Below are positions 1-11,206 of a stretch of 64,000 bases of DNA, piece by piece (positions within the stretch are counted from its first letter, which is position 1; the number at the start of each line of letters is the position of its first letter). The notes under the pieces are model-generated. The model was not told the origin of the DNA, made no database searches, and worked only from the letters and a program-made list of their open reading frames with translations. The DNA is from Trichopria drosophilae (taxonomy: Eukaryota > Arthropoda > Insecta > Hymenoptera > Diapriidae). The DNA lies in assembly GCA_030407085.1 (NCBI GenBank), contig CM059587.1, positions 69,409,001 to 69,473,000 on the forward strand, given 5' to 3'. A program made the position numbers and the translations under genes.

Positions 1-769
1 CGCTAATTCACAACTTTTTAATTATATATCACGATATCTCGTGAACTATCAAACGAAACGACTTGAAATTTTAACTACGTATACAATATAGTAATACAAA
101 AACGAATAGAAGGTTAAACAATTTCAATTTCTTTTTTTCTTAATACAGGCATATGTAAACACGATGCAACGGTATTCATGACAATTTTTTTTTCAAACGC
201 TTGGGGAGTCGAGCGAAGTTTTCGGAAATGAAAAAGTCAAATTGTAGCATTGTAGAGAAAGAGTTGAAAAAGTTTTCTGCTAAAACAGAATTTGGAAAAA
301 TGTACACAGTAAAAAACGACGAACGTTAATTTAGCGCTATAATTTTCGAGAGCGCGGTCGGCGTTTCCCTCTCGACCCGGGTATACAGCGAGCCGGACGG
401 AGAAACAAAGACGGGCGCTCTCGAAAATTCTAGCGCTAAATTAACGTTCGTAGTTTTTTACTGTGTACATTTTTCCAAATTCAGTTTTCGCAGAAAACTT
501 CTTCAACTCTTTCTCTACAATGCTACAATTTGAGTTTTTAATTTCCGAAAACTTCGCTCGACTCCCCAAGCGTTTGAAAAAAAAAATTGTCATGAATACC
601 GTTGCATCGTGTTTACATATGCCTGTATTAAGAAAAAAAGAAATTGAAATGTTTAACCTTCTATTCGTTTTTGTATTACTATATTGTATACGTAGTTAAA
701 ATTTCAAGTCGTTTCGTTTGATAGTTCACGAGATATCGTGATATATAATTAAAAAGTTGTGAATTAGCG
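1..769. repeat. Giant foldback (inverted repeat, about 355-bp arms)
   Basis: Bases 1-355 are the reverse complement of 415-769 with only scattered mismatches; position n pairs with 770-n. The loop (about 356-414) is GC-rich, while the arms are AT-rich. No protein is encoded; the open frame from 463 is only the arm read through. The right arm ends at GTGAATTAGCG (759-769). The left arm runs to the first base of the window, so the element may start further upstream. This is the form of a foldback element or a long-TIR MITE. The family is not recognised. Confidence 0.9.
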
Positions 770-2360
770 GCCGGTGATATTTTTCACTTTTTAATTATTT
801 CCTAAAAAAGTTGAAGTCGAATTAAAAAATGTTAAATGTAAACATTGTTCCGCTTGAAATTCTCTATATAGTGGTATTTTTTTCAATTCGATTTTTCGAA
901 GTCGAATTTTTTTGTCTGACTCCTGTCTGTTGCTACTGGTTTCGAGCGCTTAACCGGTTCTTCTTCCCTGAGCCTCAATTTTTGAAAACTATTTTCTTCA
1001 CTTTTGTTTATAGTTTCAAATAAATCGACAAACGTTATGTGCTTGGAAAAAATTGATTAAAATAATGTTTCCAATTTTCGGTATTTTTTCAAATTAAATC
1101 CGCCATATTGCTTTTCTAAGGTAAAGAAATGGAATTTTGACCGCGTGAGCCGCAAGAGCACACATGAAAATAGTAAGGTCAGCTAGTTACGATACGATCT
1201 TTTCCATTTTTGTATTCAGTACTGAGGCAGGAATGTGTGCTAACAATTTCAGGTTGCTGGACGTTAATGGGTTAATCCACTAATTCCTGCAAAATAAGTT
1301 TTTAAATAAGAAACAAACCAAATAATTACTTGAATGATAAGGACCAAACATTTTCTACAATCGGCGTTACTATTTATATAGCTCGACTTACTTGTTAGAA
1401 AGAACGTTTTTTTTACCCGCCCATTACTTCTTAAGTAGTATTCTTGACCAACCATTTTTTCATGAATAGAATTAAATTATGTTAAAAGTTTATTCACAAT
1501 TCGTTAATACCAGCTTTTAGCAACCAATTACACGAGTTTTACCAAAGCGCAACTGAAGCTAGTAATTTATGGTGGAAGCTTCGCTCCTCGCATAACAATT
1601 TCTGGTATTGAGCACAGTTTTTCACTTAAGGTTTAACTTGGTAAGGAATTGTAGCTACAGTTGTAGCACAGTGAACCGAAATACTCGTAATCGAAGTAAT
1701 TACACTGGACATCTACCGGTGGTTGCATCCGTGGTTATTCTGTTTCAAACATATCTATAGACTTATAGACTTTGCAGTAAGACCGTGGAAAATCAGATTA
1801 GTAGGTGATGAACTTGCTCGATATGTTTACATTAGTCTGTAATACTCCAAATGTATTGAATAAATTGATTTAATTGTAAAAATTATTATTGTCATAGCGG
1901 TAATTCATTAAGGTTTATTATGTGTTATACACTCTGAGTATTTTATAAAAATTATACCATCAAAGTCCATCGATTGTTTCTTAAATAATCGGTTACAAAA
2001 CGCATTTAACCACATCGCTGACATTGACGGAGTAGCTTTTTTTCCACTTGCCACATTTGCAGAAGCTCACGAGCGAAACGTGAGGCACTGATGCCACTGA
2101 CGCCTAGAATCTCGTAAAACGAAAATTAGAAAAGGCAGCAGGAAAATTAATGTGCAGTACGCTACAATTTTGTGCATTAAAGTAATAATATATTTTCCTA
2201 ATTTGCAGGTAAAAGGAGGAAAGTGTAAAATTTTAGACCGTGTTCATGTAATACCACAAAAATATAAGTTGAAATCCAGTTGTTGTTCAAGTTGGTTGAT
2301 AAAAAGTATAACAGTAAAAACAAAAATTTAGTGATTGAAGCAGTTTGAAATATTTCACAT
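770..2360. other. AT-rich DNA, no gene seen
   Basis: I see no convincing coding exon, RNA gene or repeat. The open frames at 829-1023 (plus) and 1264-1455 (minus) are AT-rich, of low-complexity composition and match nothing I know. A good-looking splice acceptor, a T-rich tract then GCAG, sits at about 2190-2208, but no matching donor is evident. Confidence 0.5.
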
Positions 2361-2420
2361 TAATTCAATTTAATTCAATTTAATTCAATTTAATTCAATT
2401 TAATTCAATTTAATTCAATT
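2361..2420. repeat. 10-bp tandem repeat, six exact copies
   Basis: The unit TAATTCAATT is repeated six times without a mismatch. Perfect identity in otherwise diverged DNA suggests recent slippage and likely length polymorphism. Confidence 0.95.
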
Positions 2421-3149
2421 TTTCAAGTTTCAGCGTGATAATGTTGGGTCTGGACACCGTCGTTGTACTTTTACTGTTTCAATACGAGTATATTGTAGTT
2501 TCCGAAATACATCTAACTTTTGTTAAAATTCGATTGTAAAAAAGGGACAGAACTACGTTCAATCGATGATCGCAGGCGACATTTATTGGACAGTTTTTTA
2601 TCCGTTCATTTCGTTTTATAAATGTGTAAAATATTTGTGGCGTTTTATGTTTTTCTCAAAAACAATTCACGCAACTCCATTTATAAATTTATATAACATA
2701 CCATAAATTATTTCATTAATGCATAAAAATAATCTGTTAAATGAACGATAAAATTTTAAAGATGCAATAGTTCAAGATCTATATTAAATCAAAGGCTTCA
2801 TTTGAATTGTTTATTAAATAATAGATGTTGAAGATTAAAATCTTTGTTTCCTTTTATCTTATTTTCATTAATATAATTTTCTTGCTTTATCGCTAATCTA
2901 CAACAATACTTTTTCAAGAGATGAACAAATATGGTCATTCAATGTGGGATTTTTAATAGTTTATTACGATATTAAGAGTTAGAAAAGAAGTTTTATAACA
3001 ATTAGAAGATTAAGATATATTGAATAAGACGAGTGCACATTTCAATATTTTGGATGAATAGGAATAAAACTCTTGTATGTAGTGTAAATATCGTTAAATA
3101 TCTTAACTGTTAGTAAATTATATTCCAAGTTTTAGCGTGAAAGATTACC
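2421..3149. other. AT-rich DNA, nothing recognised
   Basis: There is no open frame of note and no repeat that I can match within the window. Confidence 0.5.
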
Positions 3150-3368
3150 CAGATAGCAATTTCGGAGGTCTGCCGGAGTTAACCACCGGCGGGGTACTGA
3201 CCCAGTCATGAAACACAGTACTGATTTATGGAGCGGAATCAGTACTGGCTACACGACCGGAAAGTACTGAACCAGTACTGACCGACAGTACTGACATACG
3301 GAGTTGAGTCAGTACCGATTTCCGTACCACATTAGTGCTGACCCTATATACTGGTAGTCAGTAGCAAT
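3150..3368. repeat. CAGTACTG-rich degenerate repeat cluster
   Basis: Palindromic CAGTACTG-type octamers and variants recur every 15-30 bp, as in CAGTACTGATTT, AGTACTGAACCAGTACTGAC and CAGTACTGACATACGG. The segment is GC-richer than its flanks and starts with CCCAGATAGCAATTT. A second cluster of the same character lies at 32790-33010, and a related AGTATGGCT array ends the window. It is probably a MITE or minisatellite family; no transposase is present. Confidence 0.65.
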
Positions 3369-3775
3369 GTTCGAAACTTAATTAATATATAGGGAAATGT
3401 ATATTATTACAAAATAATTAGACAGCTTAGAGACAAATTAGATATTCTTTTGTGTAATAATTTCTATTCAACAAGTAAAAGTTTATCTATTATTTAATAT
3501 ATAATATAACACTTTTTTTTATTTTTACTACTATTACTAATACCCTCCTCACATAGAAAATTAAAAGTAATAGTACACAGAATTTCTTTTGAGAAATAAC
3601 GACTATTTTTGTTTAGAACAAATTTATTAACTTTTTAAGTTTTATATGGGACAGGGATCTAAAAATAATTTCAACCTAAGCAAAACAAAAAAATATGTAT
3701 ATATATAATTTTTAATCGAATTTTGCAAAGTTTGGATGTACCTTATGTATCAGTTATGAAATTTTTGTTGCAACA

Positions 3776-3850
3776 TAGCGTGTGGCGTAATGGTTAGCGT
3801 GCGTGCTTTAGGATCTAAAGGTTGTAGGTTCGAATCCCAGCGGGTGCAAA
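3776..3850 (+). other. tRNA-like sequence (pseudo-tRNA or SINE head)
   Basis: An A box (TGGCGTAATGG, about 3783) and a B box (GGTTCGAATCC, about 3828) are present at tRNA spacing, followed by an A/T-rich stretch. The cloverleaf is poor: the anticodon arm is a CTTTA/TAAAG hairpin with no U33, the T stem has mismatches and the acceptor pairs only with several wobbles. I read it as a tRNA-derived sequence with pol III boxes, not a functional tRNA. Confidence 0.45.
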
Positions 3851-3904
3851 AGCTTTTTTCATTTATATTTGCGATTATTTAGAATTATAAGAAAATAGAG
3901 TAAA

Positions 3905-4404
3905 AATTAAAAATAAAAATTATTATAAACTATTATAACTTTGTTCTGGTTATCAGACTAATTGTGTATACTTATCTAATAATTGTTGTTTTCTGTCGAT
4001 GTCTCCTCTCATTTGTAAAATTTCTTTTCCCTTTTATAAATTTCCTTTTATATTTAAAATGTTTAATTCAGTTGCCGACACTTTTCAACAATTACGTTGT
4101 AAAAAATCTGTTTACGTGTTTCAAAATGTAAACATTATTTGACGTTTTGTACGTGCATAACGCATATGTATATCTATATGTATGCAATGTAGTTCCACTG
4201 CATTGCCGTCAGCGACGCCACCTTACCGACTATGTCGTCATAGTCACGTGACATCGCTTCAAACCGGCGTTCAGTTTTCGGCAAATTTTAATAATTTATA
4301 TCTAAATAATTACTTCGAAAATTGCAAAACTGTGTTGTAACTTTTCATTTCTAATAATTATCTTTCGATTTAAATTAAATTTAAAAGTCATGCAAGTTCT
4401 CTAC
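3905..4404 (+). repeat. 500-bp dispersed repeat, solo copy of the 54.3-56.2 kb arm
   Basis: The sequence from CTATTATAACTTTGTTCTGG to AAAAGTCATGCAAGTTCTC is nearly the same as the arm at 55.72-56.17 kb and, reversed, at 54.28-54.77 kb. It shares the GTCACGTGACATC and GCCGTCAGCGACGCCACC blocks. It agrees with the 54.28-kb arm about 50 bp beyond the end of the 56.17-kb arm. It is probably a solo terminal part of the THAP-bearing element described there. Confidence 0.85.
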
Positions 4405-7400
4405 TGCTACCTGGGTAGTAATATGCCATAGTTTACTACGAGTTCCATTGATGAAACTAAATTAAAACTCTTATAGCAAATATCATTAACCAAAGAATTC
4501 TGATAAACTCTTTGAGGACAAATTTCTCTTTCAAAACGTGGGGTTACTCCTACTATTTAAACAAAGTGACCGTTTCAAGTTAGATTCCATCCTCTAATTA
4601 GTTTGCCCAATCGAATTCATCGGTTTTGTGCTCGCTCCTGTATAGAACGTGCGAAATAATAAGATTTAATACTCTGACCGATAGACAAGTTACCATAAAC
4701 GCATTCCCCACCCGAAATGTTTCATTAAGTTTGAATGTGCCATGTGTACAAGCCCAAGGGTCATGGAATATTGTAGCGTATCGCAGCAATTGGTAACTCA
4801 GCTCATATTACTGATGTAGCACAAGTACGGAAAGGTATATGTACATTCATTAATAACAGCTCACTGAAAACTGCATCTTCTTACCTGAAAAATCTATTTA
4901 TCGAAAGACATAACGCAATGTACCATTTAAGTGTATGTCTGCACATTAAATTTTGAAAGGCAACTTCATTTGGACTTAACTTATATAATTCTAATGTAAG
5001 CCTTGTCGAAAAGAGATCTGTTTCTGGTCACTATTTCTGGGATCCAATGATTACAATATAAGAACCAAAAGAAATTGCTAGAAACGGTCCTCATGCTTTG
5101 ACAGATACACTATCATTATATATCAAATTAAACATCGGCCTTTTAGGTAGTTCACTGATTTCCACAGTCTGACGTCATTTCTAAATATGGTAAACAAGCC
5201 AATGAAAACAAAAATTAATGTATTTTTGGAGAACCCTGAAGGAATGTTTCACTTTATGTATGAAGTTAGAAAAAAACTTATACGATATATGTTGAGTAGA
5301 CTTATTGCATACTCTTAGTAATTTACATTGTGTAAAGTTGTGTTTTTTAATTTATTTCTCGTAAAAGCTACAATCTTTACTTTAAACAGAATTAAAATTC
5401 GTACATTTGTATTACCAAGTTGTTCGAAATAATCCGCGAAATCAGAAGTTTCTAATAGGTGGAGCATGCCCTTGAATATTTAGCATGCCCCCATTACTAC
5501 TCCCTTCTACATTCAGAGTATAGCAAAATAAGAACTGCCTCGCGCGCCTTCGACGTTATCGCAGCTTTCAGCTCAAGCTCGTAATTGCAAATCGCAATTC
5601 GCGACCATCAGATTCGTCATGGTCGTAAATCTTCCAAAGCACGGCTTGAGTAATGAACTTTGTCAAGTTCACGTGCGTTGGGGGAAGTGACGCATGCGCT
5701 CGTGCAACAGCAAACTCGACCTAGAGGCCTCGCTACTCTTAATTGACATTCATATGCAAATCCGCGATAAAATAACGCCAGAAGAGTACTGGTCACGGAT
5801 CGGGACGTACTGCAAACAGCGGGATGTTACGGACAGTGTAGCAGCTGGACCAACAATAAATTTCTAGTTACTGCGCTCGTCAGATCCGGTTCTATATAAT
5901 TTATGTCCCGGTAAACAATATTTTTCGGCATGCGAGGAAAAGAAAAAAGGAAAGTATCGAAATTAAAAACTATCGTAAAGCTGTCACCATCAATATTGAT
6001 GCTACAGAAAGGTGGCATCTTTTTTCTACAAAAATTGTTTATTTATTAAACGGCTAACTTTTTGTTTATCACGACCCATAGTGGGTCAGCACGCTATATC
6101 GATTCTTTTGTTATGCGAGAGTGAACCATTTTTTACACAAATTAATGATTTTTTTTTAATCGCGATCACGCAATTTTCAACCAACCTTTGCAAATAATTG
6201 GCAAACCCACAGCAGAATTTTTTTTCTCGTCAATTTGTGCGACCATGTTATCTATTTGTTTCTGGGATCGCTTAACGCAAATCCGAAGTCTATTTAACCC
6301 GGTGACATCACGATTTGGACATAAACCTTACTGTGATCTAAGGATCTGACCATGCGTTATCCAAATATTTTGGGGTCCCTGACTCTCAACGTTGGGTTTA
6401 ATTACCTACGTACGGCTATAAGATTTCGTGTAACCTATATTTGCAGCGAAAAAGTGAGGGTGCACTAATCCGCATGGTTTCGCTGGATTCTTTAGCTATC
6501 CTCCTCAATGTTAAGAATTTATTGTTTTCTTCGCTGTTTGAATCTGATGCTGGAAGGGGGAGAGTAGAAGAAGAACTCAGTACAAGAAATAATAGAGGTC
6601 TTCCAGACGATACTATTCACCGATCGGATTAATTCCTCAGCTTAACTATGGTTACTCTGGCCATTTCTCGATAAGAGTTCCAAAGTCTGCTTATATTATC
6701 GAAATTTATCGAACTCTACGAATCTGTAATTGAAATTGAAAAAAAAATAGCAATCCAAAATATTCCATGGCTAGAACAAAATCGGGTAACTTAATAATAA
6801 TTGTAGTATCGCAAAAACATCTAATGTAAAATAAAAGCATGCATGAAAGTTAAACTTCAAATTTTACATGGTAAACATTTTAATTTCACGACATTTCAAT
6901 TTCTAAGTCGAAATAGTTACACTTTTTCCGATATTTCTAAGAAAAATGACGATTTTCAAACAAAATACCTATTCTAGTATCTTGCGGTAAGTTTGGTCAT
7001 GACTTTACATGTTGTTGTCCAAACTTACGGATCCGAAACTTCGGACATCTGTATTTGCTTTTTATTTTTTTAATTTTCTATACAATTTTCTGCTGATTTT
7101 TCAAATTCAAAATGGCGACCACAATGTGGCGTATGAAATTTTATGTTTCTTTCCACGTTTCGTGGTTAAAATTTTAAATATCCTAATTAATTTCGGTAAA
7201 AAAGTAAACGACCTTGCATTGTTTCACATTGGTCCATACGCAAAACTTTTATTTAGGAAAATTGCAAAAATATTTTCAATTTAGGAATCTCCGGGGCCTT
7301 GTGGTCTGGCTTTTGTACTTTCTGCTATTGAGTTTTGTAAAATTTATAACTGAACATATTGAATTTTACAAACCCACAATAGCAAAAGTTACCAAAGCCG

Positions 7401-10400
7401 GACGATAAAACTACGGTTATACCTCTATTGAAAATGATTTTGCAATTTTCATAAATAACAGTCTCTCAATGTGGTGACATAACGAATTTGTTCTATAAAG
7501 ATCGGCCATTTTTTTAGGCTTAGTTCGGGAATTTGTTGTAAATTTTTGCTAATAATCTTCAAAATGTTGTGATTTCCTCAAAGTCCGTAATTTTTACAAA
7601 AAAAAAAAGAAACATTTCTTCTCTGTATACGTAGCTCGAACAGTACTGTATAGGTAATTATTGTTACCAAACTGCATGGTACTCGTTTGGTGCTATTAAT
7701 CGGTTTGATATTTTAACCGATTTAATTAGAAAAACGAAAATGATTTCTTTCAGTGCGCACTTTTATTACAAACATTGTAGATATGAAAATAGGATTCCAT
7801 TATATATACCTACGTGCTTTATTACACAATAATATGGGTTTATATAATACAGGTTAATAATACAGGTAAAACCTTAAAGGCATTTTCTGTTAAATTTCAG
7901 TAGCAGTGGAATATTTCAGAATATTTAACATGATTAAAGGCTTAATACTACTATTATACTTACAAGGACGTTATTATCGATTTTGTTAAATCTACAATTA
8001 CACGGAGTAGAAACTTACCTCACATTACATACATACTTTAGAAATGTAGCTTGTCTGTGGAAAAATGCATTAAAGTATGTTTTATTCGACCTTAAAAGTA
8101 CAACTTACACATATAATATAAATCATTCTTCAAAAGCTGTGAGCTGTGAAAGGTGGTCTGTCTCGTCGGAAAATAGCAACGAAACTTTTTACCTACCAGA
8201 TGAAAACCCAATTCTATACTAAGAACAAGACATGACATTCTTTCAACTGTGTCAAGAAGGTTATTTCGTAATATCCTTATTGTATTTTTAAATGTAATGT
8301 ACACCTAAAAATAAGTAATTGTTGCTACGTAAAAGGATTCAAGAAGGTTTCCCTGTATATGGCACCAACCGGTGAGTTCTTGTCGAATTGACAAAGGGAA
8401 TTGTACAGTTCTAGTCAATTTTCTTAATTCATTTACCAAAAAGAATATACAATAAATATCATAAATAAATTATGTATCTCCAATGATAAATACACTAAAC
8501 GAAATAACATAAAACATATAGCAGTAAAAGATTTACCAAAAAGAGATGACAGTAACGCATATAGACATATTTTTATTCTTCTACATTTTCTTTCATCATT
8601 GCAAAACTTTTAGACAACTTTTCTATTGGTTGAAAATGTATTATTTACTTTCATGTTTGCTAACATTTTTATAACATCTATATGCGATATTATTTTCCTT
8701 GTTCAAAAAGCACGTTATAATAATTATTAACATCTCCTTGTCATGTTTGTTAATGGCGATAGTTAGTAATTGGCCCTATTCTTCACTGTGAAAAAATTAT
8801 ATTTTCATAATACTAATATATACCAGTTTTCGTGAGAAAAAATGAGATCGATGCAATTAAGTAGCGGGCATGTTTGGTTTAAACGCAGCCTTGTTTTATT
8901 AGTGTAGTACCGAGATATTCATTGACAGTATTAGGAATGAAAATAGTTACATTTATTACATTTTAAAATGTTTAAAATGAGTTTTACGTTAAATCCTGCA
9001 AACACACCAAAAGCTTTAATAGAGAAATACTTTTATAGTTACATTTTTATCGTACCGATTTATAACTTCAATATTTTGACAATCGGATTTTGTTTCAAAG
9101 CCCCTGCGAACGTATTTTCGTAAAAGTTTTGAAATCTGATAAAATCTAATGTTTTGTGGCGTAAACTAGAGATATATTATTACAGAAAAAAATGACCTGT
9201 TTATTAAAAATAAGTTCGCAAGTATGGGATTCATAAAAAAGTCTTGAAAAGCTTTGATTGTTTGTACACACATTGCAACGTATTTGATATTTTTGAAAAA
9301 TATTTACCCCTCATCGCGGGTTGATCCAGCAACCTATAGCTGGGTAATCTACAGTGATGTTTATCACCACCCGGGGACTGTAAAGCTTCTGTATTGTGCC
9401 GAAGGGCTTTCATGTTATTCGACCTTACCCGCGGCGTCGACAGGTGGGAACTAATCTCTGCGAGTATTTTTATAGTTTCCGATGTAATTTTATGCTAGGT
9501 AATTTTCTTAAAATTAATTTTGTTTGCATCAAGTGGTTAACTTTCAATTTAGTATCGGTCATATTAGAGTATTTTTCAAGACTATTATGGTGATTACTAT
9601 ATTCATCCTAGCTCTCACGAACATCATAAGTTATAGTACATGTATTATGGTGAAAATATCGTTTTTTCTAATCCTCTACAAAATTTGCTGCATTGCATTT
9701 TTTATTATTTTTACAAAATCATTATTTTCATTTTCATCCTTTCCTTAATCATATATTTACCGCAATAAATATAATGACATTTGACCATTTTAGATGTTAA
9801 GTAGGAGATGATATTTCTGTTTAATTATGGCTATTAATATTACAAATATTTCACTAATTTTAAAATTTGCTAATATGAATTAACTATTACCAAATTTGGT
9901 AATATTAAATTTATTTGAAAAGTTGTTTTTTCGATTTAAATTGGTAATTCATAAAGTAAGTTCAAAAACTTTTAATTAAAAATCCCCATGATATTAGTTA
10001 TTTAATTTTTATTATGCAATTTATATAATTTGTATAAAAAAATCAAACGAGGTTGGAAAATATTTATGTCCCGGGCACGTATAATCATATCAATCATATT
10101 AATTCCACACGGTCAATTTCATATTCGAAGAAAACTTCAAACTTTGTGAATGTAATAACTTGATCTTAGAAAGTTTCGAATGAGAGTTTATATATGAGTA
10201 AAGTGGCGTCCATTTTTTAATTAAATGTACCTGCTTGAAAGTCTAATTCTGGCATTTGAATAATGCGAGCTAAAGACGTGCATAACTCACATATTTTTTC
10301 TGCAACATAGAATGCTACATATAATTTAAAATTCCGCAATCCCGAAAAAATTTGAATATATTGGAATATTTTGTTAAAGAGTTTACATCCACAAATTGGA

Positions 10401-11153
10401 CGTTTCAGTATTTAATTATTTCGCAGATATTTTTTTTTAGATGTGATGCATTACGCTTCTTTTAATCTACTTTTATTTAATTTATAAAAAAAAAGTAAGC
10501 AACATACAAATGTCCAAGTCGACCACAAAAGGAACAAAGATCTGCTTAAATAAAATTTAATTCATGTTAAATTGGTAATGCAAAAATGGTTTAACTGCGT
10601 AGACGACTAAACTTATCATTATACATATATAATATTTACTTAATCAGTTTAGTTTAAGTAAAATTCTGAGTTCTGAATTGCACTCCTGCACTTTATAATT
10701 TATGTCTTTTTCACAGTCTAATATCTTACAGTTATTCTTGGCGGATTACGTCGTAAATTAACTACGAAATTTTACGTCCTTAAAGAAACATAACGTTGAA
10801 GGGAAAGGAACATTAAAATGATAATTAAAATTTTTGAAATAAAACGAATTACAAATCCAGCAAAGGTATATTTATGCGTTTATTTAATGTTTTAATTTTG
10901 TAATAAGATCCATAAGTTATATAAAATGCGGATTATTCGAGCTGTATGCAATAGTAATTCCTTTGCTGCAAACAAGTTTAAACCCAAGAACATGAAGAAA
11001 TAATGTGAATTTCGATGGTTTAAATGTTAATTGGCTAAATAACTAAATTTTAGTAATAATAAAAAAGTATGCGGTTAGCAAATTAACATACATTAATTAC
11101 TTAATTTTTAAAAATGGTTTTTATGATTTTAAGATTTGATTTTATTGTTTCAG
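4405..11153. other. Mostly AT-rich DNA with GC-richer islands
   Basis: There is no gene I can defend. Islands of higher GC lie at 5500-5830 (CpG-rich, with GCGCGCC and GACGCATGCG) and 9290-9450 (containing the hairpin GGTTG-ATCCAG-CAACC). At 6447-6632 a frame is open directly after an acceptor-like TATATTTGCAG and ends in TAA, with AATAAA near 6829; this could be a terminal exon, but 62 open codons are not enough to claim one. The rest is AT-rich with chance open frames. Confidence 0.4.
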
Positions 11154-11206
11154 GTAAGGAAGATCCAAATTGGCTGGGGAAAATAGATTTATCTATATCT
11201 CTGAAT
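11154..11206 (+). other. Candidate 53-nt internal exon
   Basis: A T-rich tract ending in TTGTTTCAG (to 11153) and a consensus donor GTAAGT (from 11207) bracket 53 nt. One frame is open through the exon: two bases complete a codon, then 17 codons beginning KEDPNWLGK follow, so entry phase is 1 and exit phase 0. The donor is preceded by T instead of G. Such a short frame is open easily by chance, so the support is the splice sites alone. No family is recognised. Confidence 0.22.

Noticed and set aside
463..699. Open frame in the first foldback
   Set aside because: It is one arm of the palindrome read through; composition and symmetry explain it.
2209..2330. Exon after the TTTGCAG acceptor at 2202-2208
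   Set aside because: Forty open codons of AT-rich sequence without a convincing donor are expected by chance.
3776..3850. A functional tRNA gene
   Set aside because: A and B boxes are present, but the anticodon loop lacks U33 and stems are mismatched.
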